64,000 nucleotides of DNA from Streptomyces sp. SAI-127 (GTDB lineage: Bacteria > Actinomycetota > Actinomycetes > Streptomycetales > Streptomycetaceae): positions 310,001-374,000 of the forward strand of contig NZ_JARXYJ010000002.1 of assembly GCF_029894425.1 (NCBI RefSeq), given 5' to 3'. Position numbers and translations under genes: made by a program. Positions 56,410-64,000 of the stretch are shown here, one piece after another (positions within the stretch are counted from its first letter, which is position 1; each line of letters begins with the position of its first letter). The notes beneath the pieces were generated by a model. That model did no database searches and was not told the DNA's origin. It saw only the letters and a program-made list of their open reading frames with translations.

Positions 56410-56507
56410 GGCGGTCGTGGCTCCTCGAAGCGCTTGCCGGGGATCGTTCGTGTCAGCATCGTGCACCCCTCCTGTCGACGGTTGGCCGGGCTCTTCGTTG
56501 TCATGGC

Positions 56508-57329
56508 ATGGAGATGGTGCGGCAGTTGGTGCCAGACAGGTTGTGGGAACTTTTCCTTCACGTGATGCCCGAGGCGCCGTACGTCCACAAGGCGGCGGAC
56601 GTCGGAGGGCTGACGACCTCGGAGTCCTGGCCGCGATTTTGTTCGTTGCCACGTCCGGATGCACATGGCGGTGGCGGCAGCTCCCACCCCAGTTCGGAGC
56701 GTAATGGCAGCCCGCGCCCACCGCCGATTCACACGCTGGACCGAAGCCCGCGTTTGGGCCAAGCTCCACCGCCTGGTGCTCGATGAACTGGGTGCCCGCG
56801 GGGAACTGGACTGGTCGGGGTGTGCGATCGACTCAGTGGGCCCGCGGGCGGTAAAAGGGGGCCGCTGACCGGACCGAACCCGACCGACCGCGGCAAACTC
56901 GGATCGAAGATTCACCTGATTACCGACCCGAACGGACTGCCTCTCTCGCTGGGCATCTCGGGCGCCCACATGCACGACAGCCGCGGCCTAGAGCCGATCG
57001 TGCGCGGGATCCCGCCGATCCGTTCTCGCCGTGGATCACGCCGGCGACGGCCCGCGAAACTCCACGCGGACAAGGGGTACGACTACGTCCACCTGCGCCG
57101 CTGGCTCCGCAAACGCGGCATCCGCCACCGAATCGCTCGCAAGGGCATCGAGTCCTCGCAACGACTCGGCCACCACCGGTGGGTAGTCGAGCGGACCGTG
57201 TCCTGGCTTGCTGGCTGCCGCCGGCTCCACCGCCGCTACGAACGCACGGCAGAACACTTCCTTGGCTTCGTCGGCATAGCCGCGACTCTCATCTGTCACC
57301 GCCGCCTCACCAACGAGACGACGTCTTAG
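56508..57329 (+). pseudogene. IS5-type transposase remnant with several frameshifts
   Basis: Pieces in three frames are MVRQLVPDRLWELFL, GGGRRRADDLGVLAAILFV and AHRRFTRWTEARVWAKLHRL, then a longer intact part from about 56862 with GPNPTDRGKLGSKIHLITD, ADKGYDYVHLRRWL and ERTVSWLAGCRRLHRRYERT. The first half is broken. The last base of its TAG stop is supplied by the neighbouring inserted IS element. Confidence 0.8.
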
Positions 57330-58446
57330 TGAGCGTTTGGTTCTGGTATTGAATGGTTCATGGCGAATTTCGGGAGCCAGATCGAGCGCCCAACGAAGTG
57401 ATTCGCCGGAAACGCCGCTTCTGCGGCAATCAGCAGAACGGTAATGCGCCGGTTTCCTGGTAAGAGCTCCTGTCTCATTCAGGAACCTACCGGTTCGTAC
57501 CGAGTTGAGAATGCACGCCCCGGTGCACCCAGCACCCCCGCACACGCCCTGCTCAGACCGACGGCCACCGCATACCCAGGCATCATGCAGCCCCCGCGGC
57601 CCTACCCCAGCGACCTGTCCGACGCCCGCTGGGAACTCATCCGCCCCACCCTCGAAGCCTGGCGCCAGGCCCGCAACGGCATCCGCAAACCCACCCACGA
57701 CCTGCGCGCCCTGATGAACGCCATCCTCTACGTCGACCGCACCGGCATCCCCTGGCGCTACCTGCCCCACGACTTCCCGCCCCACCAGACCGTCTACGGG
57801 TACTTCGCCCACTGGGAAGCTGACGGCATCTTCGACCAGCTCACCGGGCTATTACGCGGCAAAGTCCGCCAGGCCGAAGGCCGCACCAGCGAGCCCAGCG
57901 CCTGCCTGATCGACAGCCAGAGCATCAAAACCTCCGCCACCGTCCACCTGACCAGCCAAGGCATCGACCCCGCCAAGAAAATCATCGGACGCAAGCGGCA
58001 CATCGCCACCGACACCCTCGGCCTCCTGCTGGCCGTCGCCGTCACCGCCGCCAGCGTCCACGACTCCGCCGCCGGCACCCAGCTCCTGACCAACGTCCGC
58101 GAGCGCCACCCCACCATCACCAAAGCCTGGGCCGACAACGGCTACAAGACCAAAGCCGTCGAAGAAGCCGCCCACCTCGGCATCGACCTCGAAATCGTCC
58201 AACGCGACCCCACCACCCGCGGCTTCCACGTCCAGCCCCGCCGCTGGGTCATCGAACGCACCCTCGGCTGGCTCATGCACCACCGCCGCCTGGCCCGCGA
58301 CTACGAAACCCACCCCCACCGATCAGCAGCCATGATCCAAATCGCAGCCATCAACCTCATGACCCACCGCCTCGCCCACGAAACCACCACCAACTGGCGC
58401 GACAGCTAAGCCAAACGAAACAGACAACGGAGAACCAAACGCTCAC
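57329..58446. mobile_element. Complete IS5-family insertion sequence, 1118 bp
   Basis: Terminal inverted repeats are GTGAGCGTTTGGTTCT at 57329-57344 and its exact complement at 58431-58446. The flanking TTA at 57326-57328 and 58447-58449 is a 3-bp target duplication, fitting the TNA targets of some IS5 subgroups. One intact transposase gene lies inside. Intact ends and an open gene indicate a recent insertion. Confidence 0.85.
57585..58409 (+). CDS. IS5-family transposase (intact)
   Basis: Protein of 274 residues. It opens SDLSDARWELIRPTLEAW (IS5 N-terminal domain), has LIDSQSIKTSAT with the first catalytic Asp, AWADNGYKTKAVEEAA with the second, and WVIERTLGWLMHHRRLARDY with the catalytic Glu (Y-R/E region). 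No stop interrupts it. It lies inside the complete element bounded by inverted repeats. Confidence 0.93.
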   Translation: MQPPRPYPSDLSDARWELIRPTLEAWRQARNGIRKPTHDLRALMNAILYVDRTGIPWRYLPHDFPPHQTVYGYFAHWEADGIFDQLTGLLRGKVRQAEGRTSEPSACLIDSQSIKTSATVHLTSQGIDPAKKIIGRKRHIATDTLGLLLAVAVTAASVHDSAAGTQLLTNVRERHPTITKAWADNGYKTKAVEEAAHLGIDLEIVQRDPTTRGFHVQPRRWVIERTLGWLMHHRRLARDYETHPHRSAAMIQIAAINLMTHRLAHETTTNWRDS

Positions 58447-58885
58447 TTATGGGAGTCAGTCAGATGCGGCCGTCGCGGCCGTAGGGTATCTGAGCAGCCT
58501 GGACGGGCTGACGTTCCGCGTCCGAGCTGACACCGCGTGAAGCCGCCATGAAAGCGGCCGCCTGGGAGCCCGGCGTCCGCGCTGGGCGGGCTGGTTGTTG
58601 GCCGGTGATTCAGGCCGGGGCGCCCGGGTGGTCCAAGCCGGGCGCGGAGGGTGGCGGCGAGTCTTCGGCGCGGGCCAGTTCGATGCGCACGTCCTCGATC
58701 TTGTGGGCGGCCTGCTCGGGTCCTGATCCCGGTGGCAACCGCAGGAGGCGTAGCGGGTGCGCCCGTCTCGTCTCATGCCGAGGGCACGGACAAGTTGAGC
58801 AACGACCCCACTCAGTCAGGCCGCACAGCGGGGTGCCGGAATCTCAGCTTTTCGCCGAACCCTCGACGAACGGCGACATGGGGAC
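58447..58885. other. No intact gene
   Basis: The start continues the older IS5 remnant. On the minus strand a frame near 58610-58740 reads AAHKIEDVRIELARAEDSPP and ends there, likely a leftover gene tail. Nothing else is supported. Confidence 0.3.
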
Positions 58886-59695
58886 TCATCCGTCGTGGCG
58901 TTGTCTTATGGAACGCGGCCATCGCTCCCGTGAGTCCCCGCGCACCTTCCGCAGGATCTCCTCCCGAAGGCGACTGCGATCGGAGTCTCGCCGGAAGCGA
59001 ACGCCTCTCAAAGCCCTGACCGCCGCAGCCAGCCGCCCTGCCTGCTCCGCGTTGAGGGTGTCGGCCATCTGCACCGCGAGCCTTATGGCGTGGTATTGCT
59101 CGAAGGGGGTTCGCGGCTGCGCGATGACGGCAAGGACAGCGTCGAAGTCCCGCAGGTCAGGGCTGGCCTGCATCATTGCCAAGGCAGTGATGCGCTCCTC
59201 GTCCGTTCCATGCCGCAACCAGCGCAAGACCTCGATTGATTCGAAAGACTGCTCGTGCGCCATGTGTCGCGCACGGGCGATCACCTCTTCCAAGGCCCGG
59301 GTACGCGAGGGGCCGGGACGCATCGAAGCGCGCACTGCGCCGTACTCGGCGGCGACGGGCCCCGCGGCCTCCAGCAAGGTCCTCGCCTCTGCACGCAGAG
59401 CGCGAGCCGTGACGACGTCGCCCTGGCGTTCGGACTCCTCCGCCAACGCGAACCGCTGCGCTGCGGCGGCCCGCAGTCTCAGGGTGGCCCCCGCGAATTC
59501 GAGACTGTCGATCCGACTTCCCAGCAGGGCGAGGAGCAGCAAAACGCCCCCGAAAACGATCAAAGCCGCCGCGCCGGACCCGTTCTGCGTCACGAAGACC
59601 GCACACGCCCCCAGCCCGAACGACCCCGCGCCCACGACAACGGTCAGGGCACGCATGACGGGAGCGAACGAGACATCCGCGTCCGTCGTCTTCAC
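58886..59695 (-). CDS. Membrane protein with large cytoplasmic domain, unknown function
   Basis: Protein of 269 residues. Two membrane segments lie near the start (VMRALTVVVGAGSFGLGACA and AALIVFGGVLLLLALLG), followed by about 200 hydrophilic, helix-rich residues. No motif is recognised. GTG 59695 is the start, with GGAGAGG upstream. Position next to integrase remnants suggests an element passenger. Confidence 0.75.
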   Translation of the reverse strand: MKTTDADVSFAPVMRALTVVVGAGSFGLGACAVFVTQNGSGAAALIVFGGVLLLLALLGSRIDSLEFAGATLRLRAAAAQRFALAEESERQGDVVTARALRAEARTLLEAAGPVAAEYGAVRASMRPGPSRTRALEEVIARARHMAHEQSFESIEVLRWLRHGTDEERITALAMMQASPDLRDFDAVLAVIAQPRTPFEQYHAIRLAVQMADTLNAEQAGRLAAAVRALRGVRFRRDSDRSRLREEILRKVRGDSRERWPRSIRQRHDG

Positions 59696-59708
59696 CGGCC
59701 TCTCCGCC

Positions 59709-59942
59709 TCACGTCGGGTGAGCGCGAAAATACCGGCAAACGACCCTGAAGCCGACCAGCGAAGGCTCCGTGTCGACGCCGTCCACTAACAATGACCGTC
59801 CGGACGAGTGGACGCCTACGCGACCTGGAGCAGGTTGGAAAACCCTCGTGTCACCGACGGTCTTCTTGGCGAGCTGGCGGCTGCGTTGCTGTCGGGCCCA
59901 GCCCTTCAGCATGGCCTCGAACATGACCGGCGCCGGCGGCAC
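59709..59942 (-). pseudogene. Tyrosine recombinase (integrase), N-terminal remnant
   Basis: VMFEAMLKGWARQQRSRQLA then KKTVGD matches the first residues of actinobacterial site-specific integrases, after which the frame diverges. The catalytic domain is missing. The start is uncertain. Confidence 0.5.
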
Positions 59943-60424
59943 TGCTCCTGAAGATCGGCGAGGGGCACGGCCGTAGCTAATGGTGAACTGCGTTCACAGG
60001 AGCATCTGTTGGCTCGTCATGGTCGCTCTTTCAGACGAGGCGAGAAAAGCGGACGGATCTTCCGCTCACTCCGCCCCGGCGTGCGTGGAACGCGGCCGCG
60101 GCGCCGCACGAGAGGGGATGTGGGGCACTTCTCGTACGGGGTGTGCGCCGCGGGTCGACGACAGGCGTGGTCACCGGTGGGCGCCGCGGTTCATCTCGAC
60201 GACGTCCTCCGGGTGGGATTGGCACCGAGGGCGGCGAAGCGCTCCGCCATGCCGTCGCGGACGGCCGCGTCCGTGACGCGATGGGCCGCGGCCAGTTCCT
60301 TCCAGACACCGACGTTCCGGCCGACCTGCTCGACCGGCACGCGGCAGCTGCCATCGCGCAGGCGATCCCCGGGGTGGGGCCCGCCCTCACCGTGTCGCCA
60401 GGGCCGGCGGGTGCGGCGGGCCGC
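59943..60424. other. No supported gene
   Basis: A plus frame reads ALRHAVADGRVRDAMGRGQF near 60250 with coding-like composition, but no start, ribosome site or family match was found. Confidence 0.25.
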
Positions 60425-61426
60425 TCACGGTGCTGGGGAACCGGAGAGTGAGGCGGGGAGGCTGAACGACGGGAACAGCGCACCGTCGAGGAAGACCACG
60501 ATCCGTGCGATCAGGCCGTTTCGGATCTCCAGCACGTGGATGCCGTGCGGGACGAACGAGCCGTTTTTCGCCGGGCTGTAGGTTGCCACTGCCGGGCAGC
60601 CGTTGGCGGAGGTGGCGAGGGACCGGTGCGGTCGGGTGAACGCCCGGCGGCTCAGGTGGTCGACGACGGCCGCGCGGCCGAGGAACCAGGTCGGGATCGG
60701 CGGCATCTCGTACTCGATGTCCGAGCGCAGCAGTTCCGCCAGAGCGGCGGTGTCCGAAGTCTCGAAAGCGCGCAGGTACTGCCGCATGATCTTCTCGTCG
60801 AGTGCCGCGTCGGCCGTGGAGTTCGACGCCGTGTCCTCCTCGTCGGGCATGTCCTGGGCCAGTGTCTCGCGGGCGCGCTGAAGAAGACTGCGGGCGGCGG
60901 TGACGGTGATCCCGAGGAATTCGGCTGCCTCGGCGGGACGGAAGGTGACCACGTCGACCAGGATCAGGACGGCGCGCTGCCGGGCGGGCAGCCGTTGAAA
61001 GGCGGCGATGAGTGCGAGCCGGGTGCTGTCGCGGAGCGCCGCGATGCCGGCGGGGTCGTCCTGCGGGTCGCCGAGTCGGTGCGTGGGGATCGGCCCGAGC
61101 CACGGCAGCGCATCCGCCCGCGACAGGTCGGCCGTCTCCGGAGTCTCCGTCGCGGCGCCCAGGCCGGAGGGCAGGACGCGTCGGTGGTTGCTCTGCAGGG
61201 CGGTCAGGCAGGCGTTGGTCGCGATCCGGTACAGCCAGGTGCGCAGCGACGATCGTTCGTCGAACTTGTCGTATCCGCGCCAGGCCCGGATCAGCGTCTC
61301 CTGCACGAGGTCCTCGGCGTCCTGGAACGACCCGAGCATGCGGTAGCAGTGCGCGAGCAGTTCCTGTTGATACGGGTCGGCGAGGCGGGTGAACTCCTCG
61401 CCCGTGCGGCGGCTCTCAGCGGACAC
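60425..61426 (-). CDS. ECF RNA polymerase sigma factor with SnoaL-like C-terminal domain
   Basis: Protein of 333 residues. Region 2 is HCYRMLGSFQDAEDLVQETL then RAWRGYDKFDERSSLRTWLY; region 4 is LPARQRAVLILVDVVTF then RPAEAAEFLGITVTAARSLL. The C-terminal 130 residues form a SnoaL-like domain, as in the large ECF groups (SigJ/ECF41-like and TIGR02960). AGGAGG stands 7 nt before GTG 61426. The original reading frame of the MFS gene upstream ends inside this start, so the two are coupled. Confidence 0.9.
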   Translation of the reverse strand: MSAESRRTGEEFTRLADPYQQELLAHCYRMLGSFQDAEDLVQETLIRAWRGYDKFDERSSLRTWLYRIATNACLTALQSNHRRVLPSGLGAATETPETADLSRADALPWLGPIPTHRLGDPQDDPAGIAALRDSTRLALIAAFQRLPARQRAVLILVDVVTFRPAEAAEFLGITVTAARSLLQRARETLAQDMPDEEDTASNSTADAALDEKIMRQYLRAFETSDTAALAELLRSDIEYEMPPIPTWFLGRAAVVDHLSRRAFTRPHRSLATSANGCPAVATYSPAKNGSFVPHGIHVLEIRNGLIARIVVFLDGALFPSFSLPASLSGSPAP

Positions 61427-62862
61427 CGAGTTCCTCCTGGGAGGTGTGAGCGACCGGGTGTTGCGCGGCCCGCCGCGCGCTGGGCGTGCGACCCGGGGCG
61501 AGGATGCCCGAGGCGGCCCCGACGAAAGCGAGCACCGCGGACGTGATGATGGCCGCCGAGAAGCCGTCCGCGAACTGCTCAGGCGACCGGTCGCTGCCGT
61601 GGGCCGCGAAGACCGCGGCGAGGACGGCGATGCCCAGGGCCGCCGAGTTGGCGCACCGTGCTGAAGGTGCCGCCGGCCTTGCCCATCGACTGCGGCGGCA
61701 CCGACGTCATCACCGCGCTCTGCTGGGCGGGCATGGCCATCGACGTCCCGATGCCCGAGATGATCAGCGCGGCGACCGAGGACGCGTAGGAGTCGTGGTG
61801 GTGGGCGTTGACGCCCAGCCACACCAGTCCCGCACCCTGAAGGAACAGCCCCGACGAGATCAGCCAGCGCGGGCCGATACGGTCCTGCAGCCGGCCGGCG
61901 AGGGGGGCGACGAAGAACAGCGGCACCGTCCACGGCAGGAACCTGACCCCGGCGCCCAGAGGCGAGTAGCCGAGCGAGATCTGGAGGTATTGGGCCAGGA
62001 AGAAGACCGTGCTGAACAGGGACGCGGTCAGCAGGAGGGTCGAGAGGTTGCCGGCGGCGAAGGCGGGGACGCGGAACAGGCGCATCGGAAGCATCGGCTC
62101 CGTGACGCGCCGCTCCCAGCCGACGAACGCGGCGAGCAGCGCGAGGCCGCCGACCAGGGAGCCGAGAACCTCCCCGCTGGCCCAGCCCGCCGGGCCGGAG
62201 CGAACCAGCGCCCACACCAGGCCGAACATCGAGGCCGCGACGAGAAGGATGCCCATGTAGTCGATGGCGACGGGCTTTCCCTTCATCTCGGTGAGCTTGG
62301 CCGCCGCGAACGGGATGACCGCGGCGATGACAGGCACGTTGATCCAGAAGATCCACTGCCAGGCCAGGCCCTGGGTGACGGCTCCGCCGACGAGCGGGCC
62401 GCCGACGACGGCGAGACCCATCACGGCAGCGTAGATGCCCATGACAGAGCCGCGCTTGTGCGGCGGCGCGGCCGCGGTCAGGAGCGCCAGTGCCGCCGGC
62501 GAGATCATGGCGCCACCGGCGCCCTGGAGGACGCGGGCGGCGATCAGCAGTCCGATGTTCGGCGCCAGGGCGCATGCGGCCGAGGCGAGCGCGAAGACGA
62601 CCAGGCCGAGAATGTATGTCCGCTTGCGGCCGATCCGGTCGCCGAGTTCGGCGCCGGGGATCATGAGTGCGGCGAAGCTGAGACTGAACGCGTTGACGGT
62701 CCATTCCAGGCTCGTCATCGAGGCGCCCAGGTCGTGGTGGATCGTTTGGAGCGCGGTGGCGACCACGAGTTGGTCGAGGGCCACCACGAGGGCGGCGACC
62801 GCGGTCAGTACCAGTACCCACGGCAGTGATGCCGGTGCCTTGGGAGGCGGGGCGAGGGTCAT
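61416..62862 (-). pseudogene. EmrB/DHA2-type MFS transporter with a frameshift near its 3' end
   Basis: The first about 405 residues are intact with 12 or more membrane segments, ELGDRIGRKRTYILGL and VLQGAGGAMISPAALALL. Near 61640-61646 the frame breaks: expected LGAALGIAV is only found one frame over, from which it continues to a stop at 61416 through AALGIAVLAAVFAAHGSD and GILAPGRTPSARRAA. Two bases appear to be missing from a GC repeat. The shifted frame ends at 61579. It might be a real mutation, a sequencing error or a protein with an altered tail. Confidence 0.8.
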
Positions 62863-63163
62863 GTTCGGTCCTTCCGATCAGGTCTTGGTGATACAGACCT
62901 GTCGGCGGTCGCCGTTTCACCGGTCCGGGACGGCCGAGGACGGCGAAGAGCGCGTGGCTCGCTTCCACCGGCACAGAACTCACGGGCTCAAGAGGGCGTC
63001 GTACCCCGGAAGGCATACTCTGCGCCCCGGCGGTCGGGTCCTGCGGCTGTTGCCGACTGATGGGGCGGCGATGGCATGTCCAAAATTGGCGGGGGCGGCG
63101 ACGGTTGGGTGAGGAGCCGTGTGCCCGGGCCCGGGGACGACGGTCGAGCGAGAGGGAGACGGA
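62863..63163. other. Divergent promoter region
   Basis: It lies between the MFS gene and the YCII gene. No gene is supported, and I see no strong palindrome. Confidence 0.4.
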
Positions 63164-63544
63164 ATGCCCGAATACATGGTGCTGCTGTACGCGTCCGGGG
63201 CCGACGAGGCCGAGGAGGTGGATCCCCGCAGCCGATGGGCGGAGATGTCGTTGTGGCAGGAGGTCACCGAAAGTCTCCGCGAGGCGGGGGTGCTCGTCGC
63301 CAACCGTCCGCTGCACCCCGCGGACAGCGCGACGACGGTGCGCGTGCGTGACGGGGAGGTGGAACTGACCGACGGGCCGTTCGCCACCACCAAGGAGGTC
63401 CTCGTCGGCTATTACCTGCTCGACTGCGTCGACCTGGACCAGGCGCTGACATACGCGGCCCGGATGCCGACCGCGCGGCGCGGCTCCGTCGAGGTGCGGC
63501 CCGTCGTGGACCGCGCCGATATCCCGGCGCTCGACCGGACGTGA
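63164..63544 (+). CDS. YCII/DGPF domain protein
   Basis: Protein of 126 residues. MPEYMVLLYASGADEAEEVD and the family-defining DGPFATTKEVLVGYYLLD block are clear, ending with SVEVRPVV. Genes of this family often pair with an ECF sigma factor, and here the stop overlaps a sigma-factor start (GTGA). ATG 63164 has GGAG close upstream. Confidence 0.92.
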   Translation: MPEYMVLLYASGADEAEEVDPRSRWAEMSLWQEVTESLREAGVLVANRPLHPADSATTVRVRDGEVELTDGPFATTKEVLVGYYLLDCVDLDQALTYAARMPTARRGSVEVRPVVDRADIPALDRT

Positions 63545-64000
63545 GCGGCCGCGACGGGACCCGGCCGGAGTCGGACGACGCCGCGGCCGCCGCAGTCGAC
63601 CGGGTGTTCCGCACCGAGCGGACGGCCGTCCTGGCCACCCTCATCCGCCAGTTGGGCGGCGACTTCCAGCTCGCCGAGGACGCGCTCCAGGAGGCCTTCG
63701 CCGCCGCCCTCACCGCCTGGCGTCGCGACGGCGTACCGGACCGGGCCGGAGCATGGATCACCGTCGCGGCCCGCCGCCGCGCCGTCGACCGCCTTCGCCG
63801 CGACCGGTCGCTCGCCGACCGCGCCGCACGCCTGGCCGAACTCGTCCGCCTGGACGGGCAGGAGCATCCTCCCGTGACCGACGACGCCGTCGGCGCGCTC
63901 GACGACGACCGGCTACGGCTGATCTTCACCTGCTCCATGGACGGTGGACGCCGGTCCGCCCTGGCGGCGAACCGGCTTCCCCTGCCCTGCTCCGCAAGAG
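63541..64000 (+). CDS. ECF sigma factor, 3' end outside window
   Basis: The frame from GTG 63541 stays open to the window end. Region 2 is readable as VLATLIRQLGGDFQLAEDAL then QEAFAAALTAWRRDGVPDRA and ARRRAVDRLRRDR. This matches the large ECF family with an SnoaL/TPR-like C-terminus that accompanies YCII proteins. The usual LRLIFTCCHPAL motif is cut short: after LIFTC the sequence becomes MDGGRRSALAANRLPL, so the gene may be damaged near 63930. Confidence 0.8.
   Translation, partial: MSGRDGTRPESDDAAAAAVDRVFRTERTAVLATLIRQLGGDFQLAEDALQEAFAAALTAWRRDGVPDRAGAWITVAARRRAVDRLRRDRSLADRAARLAELVRLDGQEHPPVTDDAVGALDDDRLRLIFTCSMDGGRRSALAANRLPLPCSAR

Overview
The window is high-GC actinobacterial DNA, most likely Streptomyces. 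The evidence is strong G/C third-position bias, many GTG starts, overlapping ATGA/GTGA stop-starts, a TTA codon in a pathway regulator, and typical Streptomyces families (paired RsbW-like ATPases, an EACC1 remnant, an emfourin-like protein, ECF sigma factors). All calls come from reading the sequence; no database search was run.

Region 1 (1 to about 31.7 kb) is the right part of a nonribosomal peptide cluster that continues left of the window. It opens with the 3' part of a large NRPS gene (A-T-C-A-T-C-A-T-C-A-T, no epimerase or thioesterase); the four A-domain pockets read by eye as Gly, Gly, Gln and Phe-like. Next come a three-gene ABC exporter, then an operon of two small unrecognised proteins, an SbnA-like PLP synthase and an unusual carbamoyltransferase (candidate route to a 2,3-diaminopropionate or ureidoalanine-type residue). 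A CmlA-type diiron beta-hydroxylase follows. Hydroxyphenylglycine genes (HmaS and a fused Hmo-HpgT), a GNAT acetyltransferase, dihydroxyphenylglycine genes (dpgA, dpgB, dpgC) and prephenate dehydrogenase complete the precursor supply. The cluster ends with a StrR/ParB-type activator and a GT39 membrane glycosyltransferase of the kind that mannosylates Hpg peptides. Two long palindromes close to the StrR operator pattern lie inside the cluster. I do not recognise the product; the gene set suggests a secreted, mannosylated, Hpg/Dpg-containing peptide.

Region 2 (about 31.9 to 43 kb) is mixed chromosomal DNA: an emfourin-like protein, an alpha/beta hydrolase, remnants (ISL3 transposase, PIN nuclease, EACC1), a RibD-type reductase, a thioredoxin-like protein, a PucR regulator divergent from a ferredoxin-reductase plus fatty-acid desaturase pair, and an HxlR regulator divergent from a methyltransferase coupled to a 47-residue protein.

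Region 3 (about 43 to 64 kb) resembles a decaying chromosome-arm or island segment. It holds a Trp-type tRNA, many truncated genes (RmlD-like, MFS half, two aldo/keto reductase loci of which one is broken, integrase start, frameshifted SUKH gene, ISAzo13 and IS5 remnants) and one complete IS5-type element with inverted repeats and a TTA target duplication. Intact genes include ArsR-like/MFS, DinB, a histidine phosphatase, two ATPases, DUF1330, an aldo/keto reductase, a frameshifted MFS coupled to an ECF sigma factor, and a YCII protein coupled to a second ECF sigma factor cut by the window end.
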